The translations under genes were made by a program, and so were the position numbers. The notes beneath the pieces are model-generated. The model worked only from the letters and a program-made list of their open reading frames with translations, searched no databases and was not told the DNA's origin. This document shows positions 9,350-16,871 of a DNA stretch of 64,000 nt, piece after piece. Positions within the stretch are counted from its first letter, which is position 1. Every line of letters begins with the position of its first letter. Source of the DNA: Nocardioides sp. (GTDB taxonomy: Bacteria; Actinomycetota; Actinomycetes; Propionibacteriales; Nocardioidaceae); assembly GCF_029937575.1 (NCBI RefSeq), contig NZ_JAPYPS010000004.1, positions 1 to 64,000 on the forward strand, read 5' to 3'.

Positions 9350-9385
9350 CGTGGTTGAGACAAGTTGTCGACGAGAGGACACACG

Positions 9386-10336
9386 ATGAGCAGCGCCACC
9401 ATTGCGCGCACGACGAACGACCGCGCCACGGGCGCCTACGAGGTGATCGTGGTCGGGGGTGGCCCTGCCGGGCTCCAGGCGGCCCTGACGCTGGGCCGGA
9501 TGCACCGCAGCGTGCTGCTGCTCGACAGCGGCAGCTACCGCAACGACCCCACCCGCGCGATGCACAACTTCCTGACCCACGACGGGCGAGCACCCGCCGA
9601 CCTGCGCGCGCTCGCGCGCGCCGAGCTCACGGCGTACGACACCGTCGAGGTGCGTGACGGCGAGGCGACCCGGGTGGGCCAGGTGTCCGGCGACGACGCG
9701 GGCTTCGAGGTCCTCATCGACGGCGAGGCGATCTCCACCCGCCTCCTGCTGCTCGCGACCGGTGTCCGCGACACGCTGCCCGACACGCCGGGTCTCGCGG
9801 GGCTCTTCGGGACGGTCGCCGCGCACTGCCCGTTCTGCCACGGCCACGAGTACGCCGGCCTGCCCGTGGCCGTCCTCGGCAGCCACGCGCACGTGGGCCG
9901 CCTCGCCGCGATGCTCACGCCGATCGCCTCGGAGGTCATCGTGCTCACGGACGGCGCCGACCTGGACGAGGCCGGCGCGGCGGAGGTCGCCGGTGTCGGG
10001 GCGAGCGTGCGATCGCAGGGCGTGTCCGGCTTCTGCCCCAGCTCGCTGGGAGCCACGGTCTCCTTCGGCTCCGGCCCCGACCTCGAGGTGGGTGGCGTGC
10101 TCGTGTCGACCACGTTCGAGCAGTCGGCGCCGTTCGCTGGCCAGCTCGGCCTGACCCTGCTGGGGTCGGGCTGCGTGGAGGTCGACGCGATGGGCCGGAC
10201 GTCGCTGCCAGGCGTCTTCGCGGCCGGCGACGCCGCGCACACCGCGGCCACGCCGATGCCGATGAGCTCGGTCCTGATGGCGGCTGCGGCCGGCCAGATG
10301 GCGGCGGCGGCGTGCGTGGCGGACCTGCTGGGGTGA
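9386..10336 (+). CDS. Thioredoxin-reductase-like NAD(P)/FAD-dependent oxidoreductase
   Basis: 316 aa from the ATG at 9386, with AGAGGA seven bases upstream. The N-terminal FAD-binding motif is VVGGGPAGLQAALTLGR. The redox-active pair is in CPFCHGHEYAG, a CxxC arrangement as in low-molecular-weight thioredoxin reductases. A second FAD motif, GVFAAGDAAHT, is near the C-terminus. Family members move electrons from NADPH through FAD to a disulfide. The partner is unknown because no thioredoxin gene is adjacent. It is divergent from, and probably activated by, the MerR regulator at 8903-9328, which suggests a stress-induced role. Confidence 0.87.
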   Translation: MSSATIARTTNDRATGAYEVIVVGGGPAGLQAALTLGRMHRSVLLLDSGSYRNDPTRAMHNFLTHDGRAPADLRALARAELTAYDTVEVRDGEATRVGQVSGDDAGFEVLIDGEAISTRLLLLATGVRDTLPDTPGLAGLFGTVAAHCPFCHGHEYAGLPVAVLGSHAHVGRLAAMLTPIASEVIVLTDGADLDEAGAAEVAGVGASVRSQGVSGFCPSSLGATVSFGSGPDLEVGGVLVSTTFEQSAPFAGQLGLTLLGSGCVEVDAMGRTSLPGVFAAGDAAHTAATPMPMSSVLMAAAAGQMAAAACVADLLG

Positions 10337-10346
10337 GGGTGGCGAG

Positions 10347-10431
10347 GTGTCCGGATCCCACAATTGTGCCGTTCTGACACGGTTTCGGCCGCCCGACGTG
10401 TCGAGACGGCACAATTGTGCCGTTCGTGCAG
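10347..10431 (+). repeat. Dispersed double-palindrome element, copy 1
   Basis: Two palindromes with core CACAATTGTG have centres exactly 51 bp apart. The first (10347-10380) is complete: GTGTC, 7 bp, core, 7 bp, GACAC. The second (10398-10431) keeps the left GTGTC but has a degenerate right arm (TGCAG). The linker contains CACGGTTTCGGC. The same unit occurs in inverted orientation at 34729-34813 and as a half unit at 25239-25272. This copy sits between the converging ends of the flavoprotein and helicase genes. It could be a protein-binding site, a bidirectional terminator or a REP-like element. Confidence 0.8.
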
Positions 10432-10434
10432 GCG

Positions 10435-12228
10435 TCAGTCGCCCGACTTCTTGTGGCGCGGCTTCTTGTCGCGACGCGGTGCGCCGTCGTACGACGATCC
10501 GCCGCCGGACTGCGGGCGGGGGCCGCGGGGACCGCGGTCCTCGGCCAGCTCGATGAGCTTGCCGCTGATCCGGGTGTTCTCGAGCTTCTTCCAGGTCTCG
10601 GGCGACAGCTCGGCCGGCAGCTCGACGACCGAGAAGTCGGGGCGGATCTGGATGTGGCCGAAGTCGGAGCGGGACAGTCCGCCCTCGTTGGCGATCGCGC
10701 CGACGATCTGGCGGGGCTCGACCTTGTGGCGCTTGCCGACCTGGATCTTGTAGGCCTTCATCGGCTGGTCGTTGCCGCCGCGGGGGCGACGCTCGCCCCC
10801 TCCGGACCCGCCGGAGCCGCCGCGCTCGGGACGCCCGCCCTTGTCGGGGCGGTCCTTGCTGAAGGTCTCCTGGCGCAGCTTCCGCTCGGCCGCGGGGTCG
10901 AGCAGCAACGGGGTGTCGCCCTGGGCGACGACGGCCAGCGCCGCAGCGACGTCGGCCTCGGGCACGTCGTGGTGACGCACGTAGTGGGCGACGATGTCGC
11001 GGAACTGCTCGATCCGGCCGCCGTCCGCCAGCGCCGCGGTGATCTGGTCGTCGAAGCGCGTCAGACGGGTGACGTTGACGTCCTCCACGCTGGGCAGCTT
11101 CATCTCGGTGAGCGGCTGGCGGGTGGCCTTCTCGATGTGCTTGAGGAGGTAGCGCTCGCGCGGGGTGACGAACGAGATCGCGTCGCCGCTACGCCCGGCC
11201 CGGCCGGTGCGACCGATGCGGTGCACGTAGGACTCGGTGTCGGTGGGGATGTCGTAGTTGACGACGTGGCTGATCCGCTCGACGTCGAGGCCGCGGGCCG
11301 CGACGTCGGTGGCGACGAGGATGTCGAGCTTGCCGGCCTTGAGCTGGTTGACGGTGCGCTCGCGCTGCACCTGGGCGACGTCGCCGTTGATCGCCATCGC
11401 CGAGAGCCCGCGGGCGCGCAGCTTCTCGGCGAGGGTCTCGGTCTCGTTCTTGGTGCGGACGAAGACGATCATCCCCTCGAAGTTCTCGACCTCGAGGATG
11501 CGCGTGAGGGCGTCGACCTTCTGCGGGTAGCTGACGATCAGGTAGCGCTGGGTGATGTTGGCCGCCGTGGCCGTCTTGCCCTTGACCGTGATCTCGACCG
11601 GGTTGGTGAGGTACTTCTTCGACAGCCGCCGGATCTGGGCCGGCATCGTGGCGCTGAACAGCGCGACCTGCTTGGTGTCCGGGGTGTCGGCGAGGATCGT
11701 CTCGACGTCGTCGGCAAAGCCCATGTTGAGCATCTCGTCGGCCTCGTCGAGCACGAGGAACTTCAGCTCCGTCAGGTCGAGCGTGCCCTTCTCGAGGTGG
11801 TCCATGATCCGCCCAGGAGTCCCGACGACCACGTGGACGCCCCGGCGCAGCGCGCTGAGCTGCACGCCGTACGCCTGGCCGCCGTAGACGGGCAGGACGT
11901 GCACGCCCTTGGTGTGGGCGGCGTACTTCTGGAAGGCCTCGCAGACCTGCAGCGCGAGCTCGCGGGTCGGGGCCAGCACCAGCGCCTGCACGGACTTCTG
12001 GCGTACGTCGAGCTGATCCAGGATCGGCAGCGCGAACGCGGCCGTCTTGCCGGTACCGGTCTGCGCGAGGCCGACCAGGTCGTTGCCGGCGAGCAGCGGC
12101 GGGATGGTCTGCGCCTGGATGGTGGAGGGGTTCTCGTATCCGACGTCGCGCAGTGCCTTGAGGACGGCGTCACCGAGGCCAAGGTCTTCGAAGGTGGGCT
12201 CGGGGGTCTGCTCAGAGATGTCGTTCAC
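10435..12228 (-). CDS. DEAD-box ATP-dependent RNA helicase (DeaD/CsdA-like)
   Basis: 597 aa. The start is set at GTG 12228 because a -10 box TACCGT (12240-12235) lies exactly six bases upstream, giving a leaderless mRNA; an in-frame GTG at 12249 lies upstream of that box. The core has the Q-motif region, AQTGTGKT (motif I), PTRELA, GTPGR, DEAD (in LDEADEML), SAT and HRIGRTGRAGR. The C-terminal third has a charged Gly-rich linker and a DbpA-type RNA-binding domain (YKIQVGKRHKVEPRQIVGAI). Members unwind structured RNA in ribosome assembly and at low temperature. A perfect 9-bp inverted repeat overlaps the promoter. Confidence 0.93.
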   Translation of the reverse strand: MNDISEQTPEPTFEDLGLGDAVLKALRDVGYENPSTIQAQTIPPLLAGNDLVGLAQTGTGKTAAFALPILDQLDVRQKSVQALVLAPTRELALQVCEAFQKYAAHTKGVHVLPVYGGQAYGVQLSALRRGVHVVVGTPGRIMDHLEKGTLDLTELKFLVLDEADEMLNMGFADDVETILADTPDTKQVALFSATMPAQIRRLSKKYLTNPVEITVKGKTATAANITQRYLIVSYPQKVDALTRILEVENFEGMIVFVRTKNETETLAEKLRARGLSAMAINGDVAQVQRERTVNQLKAGKLDILVATDVAARGLDVERISHVVNYDIPTDTESYVHRIGRTGRAGRSGDAISFVTPRERYLLKHIEKATRQPLTEMKLPSVEDVNVTRLTRFDDQITAALADGGRIEQFRDIVAHYVRHHDVPEADVAAALAVVAQGDTPLLLDPAAERKLRQETFSKDRPDKGGRPERGGSGGSGGGERRPRGGNDQPMKAYKIQVGKRHKVEPRQIVGAIANEGGLSRSDFGHIQIRPDFSVVELPAELSPETWKKLENTRISGKLIELAEDRGPRGPRPQSGGGSSYDGAPRRDKKPRHKKSGD

Positions 12229-12234
12229 CCGACA

Positions 12235-12258
12235 ACGGTAGTGGCTCACGCCACTACC
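12235..12258 (-). promoter_or_regulatory. Promoter of the RNA helicase gene with overlapping inverted repeat
   Basis: The -10 box TACCGT (12240-12235) is overlapped by a perfect inverted repeat, GGTAGTGGC (12237-12245), TCAC, GCCACTACC (12250-12258). The position between -10 and -35 suits a repressor operator, or a DNA hairpin; the cognate protein is unknown. Confidence 0.45.
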
Positions 12259-12341
12259 ACTCCATTCGACGGCGCGGTGCGCTGGGTCACCCTCGCGTTG
12301 TGGTGCGAGGCTGTGGTTGCGGCGATCAGCCGTCCCACCGG

Positions 12342-12367
12342 GGTTTCGACTCGCTGCTCACTCAACC
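12342..12367 (-). repeat. Short dispersed repeat of the GGTYGAG...TCGAAACC type
   Basis: On the minus strand this reads GGTTGAG, 10 bp, GTCGAAACC. The same ends occur at 31118-31150 and 46896-46949. The copy overlaps the 3' end of glmS and supplies its last codons (GTT GAG TGA). Confidence 0.45.
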
Positions 12368-14187
12368 GTGACGGACTTCGCGAGGTTGCGCGGCTTGTCG
12401 ATGTCGTGGCCCAGGTGCAGCGCGGCGCGGTAGGCCAGCAGCTGCAGCGGGATCGTCAGCAGGATGGGGTCGAGCTCGCGCTCGGAGCGGGGGACGTCGA
12501 GGCGGCGACACTCGATCTCGCCGAGATCCACGTCGGGGTGGGTGATCACCACGAGCGGGCCGCCACGCGCGGCGATCTCGTGCAGGGCGCCCACGTTGCG
12601 GTCGGTCAGCTCGTCCTGCGGGACGATCGCGACGCTCGGCACGTCGCCGGAGATCAGGGCCAGGGGCCCGTGCTTGAGCTCGGAGGTCTGGTAGGCCTCG
12701 GCGTGGCGGTAGCTGATCTCCTTGAACTTCTGGGCACCCTCGCGCGCGACGGGGAAGCCGCGCACGCGTCCGACGAAGAAGAGGCTCTCGGCGTCCGCGA
12801 GCACCTGCGCGATCTCTCCGATCTCCTCCTCGCGCTCCAGGACCTGACCGATCTGCTCGGGCAGCTCCAGCAGCGCCGCGATCAGCCGCTTGCCGTCGGA
12901 GATCGACAGGTCTCGCACCCTTCCCAGCTGGAGGGCGAGCAGGGCGAAGCCCAGGAACATGTTGGTCAGCGCCTTGGTCGAGGCGACCGCGACCTCCGGG
13001 CCGGCGTGCAGGTAGATGCCGCCCTCGCACTCACGCGCGATCGCCGAGCCCACGACGTTGACCAGGCCGATGCAGCGTCCGCCCTTGCGGTGGATCTCCT
13101 GCACGGCGAGCAGGGTGTCGATCGTCTCGCCGGACTGGCTGACGGCGACGTAGAGGGTGTCTGGCTCGATGACCGGGTTGCGATAGCGGAACTCGCTCGC
13201 GGCCTCGGCATCCGCCGGGATCCGGGCAAGCTCCTCGATCAGCGAGGCCCCCATCTGGCCGACGTAGTAGGCCGAGCCGCAGCCGAGGATCTTGACCCTC
13301 TTGATCGCCCGGGTCTCGCGGGCGTCCATCGGGAGGCCGCCGAGGTGCGCGGTGCCGAAGCGCTCGTCGAGGCGACCGCGCAGCACCCGTTCCGCGGCGT
13401 CGGGCTGCTCGAGCATCTCCTTGTGCATGAACGACTCGTGCTCGCCCGCCTCGTAGGTCGCCGGGTCGACGTCGACCTCGGTGGCCGTGCGGTGGGTGGA
13501 GGTCAGGTCGGCCCGGTACGTCGTGAAGCCGCCCGCGGTGAGCGTGGCGATCTCGCCGTCCTCGAGGTGGGCCACCATCGTGGTGTGCCGGATCAGGGCG
13601 GCGAGGTCGGAGGCGACGAGCATCTCCTTCTCGCCCACGCCGATGAGCAACGGACTGCCGTTGCGGGCGACCACGATCCGGTCGGGGAAGTCGGCGTGCA
13701 CGACCGCGAGCCCGTAGGTGCCGTCGACGGCCGAGAGCGCCTCGGCGACCCGGGCCTCGAGGGTCTCGGCGGTGGAGCGAGCGATGAGGTGGGCGAGCAC
13801 CTCGGTGTCGGTGTCGGACGTCAGGTCGATGCCGTCCTCCGCGAGCTGGGCGCGCAGCGTCGAGGCGTTGTCGATGATCCCGTTGTGGACCACCGCCACG
13901 TCGCCCTTGGTGTCGGTGTGCGGGTGGGCGTTGACGTCGTTGGCCGGCCCGTGGGTCGCCCAGCGCGTGTGGCCGATGCCGACCTTGCCGCTGAACCGCT
14001 TGGGCAGGTCGTCGGTGAGGTCACGGACGCGACCGGCCTTCTTGGCCACCCGCAGCGCCGATTCCTTGGACCCGCCCAGCACCGCGACGCCGGCCGAGTC
14101 GTACCCCCGGTGCTCCAGGCGGGTCAGCCCTTCGAGGATGAGCGGGGCGGCCTGCTGGGTCCCGATGTAGCCGACGATCCCGCACAT
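12358..14187 (-). CDS. glmS: Glutamine--fructose-6-phosphate aminotransferase (isomerizing)
   Basis: 609 aa, the normal family length. The mature enzyme starts at Cys2 (MCGIVGYIG), the N-terminal nucleophile of the glutaminase domain (about 1-240). Two SIS sugar-isomerase domains follow (SQSGETIDTLLAV near residue 350), and the C-terminus ends in the conserved KSVTVE. It makes glucosamine-6-phosphate from fructose-6-phosphate and glutamine, the first committed step towards UDP-GlcNAc for the cell wall and, in actinobacteria, mycothiol. GAGGA lies five bases before the ATG. A small conserved gene (14258-14521) is 70 bp upstream in the same direction and may be co-transcribed. I see no glmS ribozyme. 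Confidence 0.97.
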   Translation of the reverse strand: MCGIVGYIGTQQAAPLILEGLTRLEHRGYDSAGVAVLGGSKESALRVAKKAGRVRDLTDDLPKRFSGKVGIGHTRWATHGPANDVNAHPHTDTKGDVAVVHNGIIDNASTLRAQLAEDGIDLTSDTDTEVLAHLIARSTAETLEARVAEALSAVDGTYGLAVVHADFPDRIVVARNGSPLLIGVGEKEMLVASDLAALIRHTTMVAHLEDGEIATLTAGGFTTYRADLTSTHRTATEVDVDPATYEAGEHESFMHKEMLEQPDAAERVLRGRLDERFGTAHLGGLPMDARETRAIKRVKILGCGSAYYVGQMGASLIEELARIPADAEAASEFRYRNPVIEPDTLYVAVSQSGETIDTLLAVQEIHRKGGRCIGLVNVVGSAIARECEGGIYLHAGPEVAVASTKALTNMFLGFALLALQLGRVRDLSISDGKRLIAALLELPEQIGQVLEREEEIGEIAQVLADAESLFFVGRVRGFPVAREGAQKFKEISYRHAEAYQTSELKHGPLALISGDVPSVAIVPQDELTDRNVGALHEIAARGGPLVVITHPDVDLGEIECRRLDVPRSERELDPILLTIPLQLLAYRAALHLGHDIDKPRNLAKSVTVE

Positions 14188-14257
14188 GTGTCCTCAGTTC
14201 TCTGGTCGTGTCGCGTGGTCTGGTGTCGTGCTGGTCTGGTCGGGCGAGCGGTGGGGG

Positions 14258-14521
14258 CTATCCGTGCACGATGCGGCGCAGCTGGCGCGGTGAGAGCAGC
14301 GGCGCAGCCACCACGCGGTGCTCCAGCTCGGAGGCCACCGTCGCGAACACCTCGGGGTTGTGCAGCCCGGTCAGTCGCAGCTCCGCGTGCCGACGCCGTA
14401 CGTAGACCTCGAGGCTCTCGGCGTGGAAGGCGACCACGTCCTCGATGACGCGGGCGGCCTCCGGGGCCGTGAGGCCGGTGCTCCCGACCAGGTGCGCCAC
14501 CAGGTGCGCGTCCGGCGTCAT
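14258..14521 (-). CDS. Small conserved protein of unknown function upstream of glmS
   Basis: 87 aa from the ATG at 14521, with AGGA eight bases upstream. It is mostly alpha-helical, with EAARVIEDVVAFHAESLEVYV and a basic RRRHAELRLTGL stretch, and ends in PRQLRRIVHG. I recall similar short proteins in other high-GC bacteria but no function. There is no signal peptide or membrane segment. The tandem position 70 bp before glmS suggests co-transcription and a possible link to amino-sugar supply; this is inference only. Confidence 0.7.
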   Translation of the reverse strand: MTPDAHLVAHLVGSTGLTAPEAARVIEDVVAFHAESLEVYVRRRHAELRLTGLHNPEVFATVASELEHRVVAAPLLSPRQLRRIVHG

Positions 14522-14877
14522 GAGGGAGATCCTGCGACCCGGAGGTCCCGAAAGCAACTTCTGACCCGAATCCGGGTCAGAAGAGGACAATCGGTCTCGG
14601 TACGCGGATGGCACCCGATATCGGGCGGGAACGGCTGCGACATGGTGTCGCCGTACCCACTGGGGAGGCAGATCCGTCACCGCGTGACAGATGTGACGGG
14701 AGTGGCGTCCATGAGTGCGCCCCGCTGGACCCTCACGTCTGACCGGTGGGGGAGGGACGCTCCTCAGCTCCCGCTCGAGGGAGCGCAGTGGGGGAAACGA
14801 TCCGGATTCCGGACTCTCTTGGCAGCGCGGGGCAGTTCGTGTACCTTGGTGAACAGAAGATGAACAGGAGGTGTCCG
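14522..14877. promoter_or_regulatory. Palindrome-rich divergent control region
   Basis: This 356-bp gap between two divergent small genes holds no convincing ORF but several perfect inverted repeats. CTTCTGACCCG (14558-14568) is repeated inverted at 14573-14583 with a 4-nt loop. CCCGATATCGGG is at 14614-14625. GTCACCGCGTGAC (14676-14688) is followed by another GTGAC (14693-14697), so CCGTCAC and GTGACGG also form arms at 14674-14699. These look like operators; no regulator gene is adjacent. Confidence 0.45.
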
Positions 14878-15021
14878 ATGACTCGCGACACGACACTCAG
14901 GCAGGCCCAGCTCGAGATGCGCTGGATCCCGGTGACCGACCCCAACGGTCGCCACCGGATGGAGACTGTCTGGCTCACGCCGGACCAGGTCGCCGCCCAC
15001 GCCACCACGCACGCCGCCTGA
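14878..15021 (+). CDS. Small conserved hypothetical protein (47 aa)
   Basis: 47 aa. The ATG at 14878 follows a near-perfect ribosome site (AGGAGGTG, five bases spacing), the best in the window, which argues that this short ORF is translated. The sequence has an amphipathic start (TLRQAQLEMRWIPV) and the motif DPNGRHRMETVWLTPDQVAAH. There is no signal peptide and no Cys. I do not recognise a function. A longer ORF on the opposite strand (14733-15224) overlaps it but has no start signals and a composition typical of antisense reading. Confidence 0.65.
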   Translation: MTRDTTLRQAQLEMRWIPVTDPNGRHRMETVWLTPDQVAAHATTHAA

Positions 15022-15243
15022 GCCTGGTCCCAGGCTGAGCCTGGCCCCGCCCCGCGCGGCGACCACGACGCCGTACGGCGCCCCCAACCCGCACCACGGA
15101 CAGCCGTCGACCCACCGGTCGGCGGCTGTCGTCGTGTCACGAGGAAGGGTGCACGAGAAATGTCGGCGCGGTCGGGAATGAACGCGCCCTGACCGTCCGT
15201 TAGGGTGATTGATAGTTCAACCACCTACTTCGAAGGACACCTC

Positions 15244-15810
15244 ATGAGCGAGTTCGACGCCGGCACCACCGCCATCGCCGACATCACCGGCGATTACACC
15301 ATCGACGCTGCCCACACCCGGCTCGGCTTCGTGGCCCGCCACGCGATGGTCACCAAGGTCCGCGGCCAGTTCAAGGAGTTCAGCGGCACCGCCCACGTGG
15401 ACCCCGCGACGCCCGCCAACTCCAAGGTCGACATCACCATCGCCGCCAGCAGCGTCGACACCGGCTCGGCCGACCGCGACGGCCACCTCCTCTCGGCCGA
15501 CTTCTTCGGCGTCGAGGAGACCCCGGAGATCACCTTCTCCTCCACCGACGTCTCGCGCGACGGCAGCGAGTGGACGATCGTCGGAGACCTGACCATCAAG
15601 GGCACCACCAAGTCGGTCAGCATCGACTTCGAGGAGGTCGGCACCGCGCGCGACCCCTTCGGCAACCTGCGCCTCGGCTTCGAGGGTGCGACCACGATCA
15701 ACCGCTCCGACTGGGGCTTGAGCTTCAACGCTGCTCTCGACACCGGCGGCGTCCTGGTCTCGGAGAAGATCAAGCTCGAGTTCGACATCTCGGCGATCGC
15801 CAACGCCTGA
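15244..15810 (+). CDS. YceI family protein
   Basis: 188 aa from the ATG at 15244, with AAGGA seven bases upstream. The whole length is the YceI lipocalin-like beta-barrel: GDYTIDAAHTRLGFVARHAM at the start, LLSADFFGVEETPEITF in the middle and the LTIKGTTKSVSIDFE strand pair. The fold binds isoprenoid or other amphipathic molecules in a central pocket. Many members are periplasmic, but this one has no signal peptide, so it is probably cytoplasmic. It stands alone as a plus-strand unit. The ligand is unknown. Confidence 0.9.
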   Translation: MSEFDAGTTAIADITGDYTIDAAHTRLGFVARHAMVTKVRGQFKEFSGTAHVDPATPANSKVDITIAASSVDTGSADRDGHLLSADFFGVEETPEITFSSTDVSRDGSEWTIVGDLTIKGTTKSVSIDFEEVGTARDPFGNLRLGFEGATTINRSDWGLSFNAALDTGGVLVSEKIKLEFDISAIANA

Positions 15811-15896
15811 CCTGACTGCTCGGCACCACGCACCGGTCTGGACCGGACCCGGATATTCCGTGGTCCGGCCCAGGCCGGTGTTGCTTGAGTACTCCC

Positions 15897-16837
15897 GTGC
15901 CCACGCCACAGCCGCAGCCGCTGCCGTCCCACCTGACCTCCCGCCCCCTGGGCCAGGACGACGCCCGCGCCGTCTACGAGGCGATGGCGGCCCAGGAGTT
16001 GCACGACCTCGGTGAGACCGAGATCGAGGAGGCCGACATCGTCGGCGACTGGCAGCGGCCGAGCTTCGACGTGGCCTCGAGCACCGTCGGCGTCTTCGAC
16101 GGCGAGCACGGAGACCTGCTCGTCGGCTACGCCGAGATCACCGGCGCCGACCGCGGCGACGCCGCCGTGTGTCCTTCGCACCGCGGTCGCGGCATCGGCA
16201 CCTGGCTGGCCGCCTGGATGCGCGAGACCGCCCGGGCACGCGGTGCTCGGATCATCGGGATGCCGTGCCCGAGGGCTCCGCCGGCGACCTGCTCCTGACC
16301 TCGCTCGGCTACCACGTCCGCTGGACCAGCTGGGTCCTCAAGCTGGACCGCGGCGCCGTGGTGCCCGACCGACCGCTGCCCGCCGGCTGCACCGTCGGGG
16401 CAGCCGATCCCGCCGAGTACGGTGCCGTGCACGACCTCGTCGAGGACGCGTTCCTGGAGTGGTCGGACCGGGAGCGGGAGAGCTACGACGACTTCGCGGC
16501 CGTCACCACGCTGCGGCCCGGGTTCGAGCCGTGGCACCTGCGCGTCGTCCGCGGTCCCGACGGCGTACCGCTCGCCTGCGCCCACGTCTCGGTGTACGAC
16601 GCCGAGGACGGCCGGGGCTCGGAGGCCTACATCACCCGGCTGGCCACCCGGTCCGACCAGCGTGGCCGCGGCTTGGCCCAGGCCCTCATGGTCGACACGT
16701 TCGCCCGTGCTCGCGAGCACGGCGCCGAGACCTCCGGGCTCTCGACCGACAGCCGCACCGGCGCGCTCGGGCTCTACGAGAAGGTGGGCATGCGGGTGAC
16801 GTCGACGTGGCTGCACCGCGCGGTCCACCTGACCTGA
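15897..16837 (+). pseudogene. Tandem-GNAT acetyltransferase gene interrupted by a frameshift
   Basis: Two overlapping reading frames together encode one protein with two GNAT domains. The first (from GTG 15897) reads into an acetyl-CoA motif, HRGRGIGTWLAAWM, then hits a stop at 16298. The second continues from about 16260 with EGSAGDLLLTSLGYHV and a second GNAT domain (SDQRGRGLAQALMVDTF) to 16837. Adding one G to the GGG at 16257-16259 would give a continuous IIGDAVPEGS. So one base is missing, by mutation or sequencing error. The start is uncertain (TTG 15885 is also in frame). The substrate is unknown. Confidence 0.75.
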
Positions 16838-16846
16838 CCCGGCCAA

Positions 16847-16865
16847 CTAGAACTTGTTCTAGCCT
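16847..16865 (+). promoter_or_regulatory. KstR-like operator overlapping a leaderless promoter
   Basis: CTAGAACTTGTTCTAG (16847-16862) is a perfect palindrome and contains TAGAACTTGTTCTA, which fits the TnnAACnnGTTnnA consensus known for the TetR-family steroid-catabolism repressor KstR. It overlaps the -10 box TAGCCT (16860-16865), six bases before the ATG at 16872. This is the arrangement expected for repression. Other TetR regulators can bind similar sites. Confidence 0.55.
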
Positions 16866-16871
16866 GCAGGC

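Noticed and set aside
12358..14300. glmS ribozyme or glucosamine-6-phosphate riboswitch
   Set aside because: The leader between the small gene and glmS is only 70 bp and shows no ribozyme-like sequence; the class is typical of Firmicutes.
10417..14448. 1343-codon plus-strand ORF spanning the helicase and glmS genes
   Set aside because: It is antisense to two certain genes. Extreme third-position GC keeps antisense frames open; the translation is Arg/Gly/Val-rich and has no domain.
14733..15224. 163-codon minus-strand ORF over the 47-aa gene
   Set aside because: It has no ribosome site, while the plus-strand 47-aa ORF has a near-perfect one.
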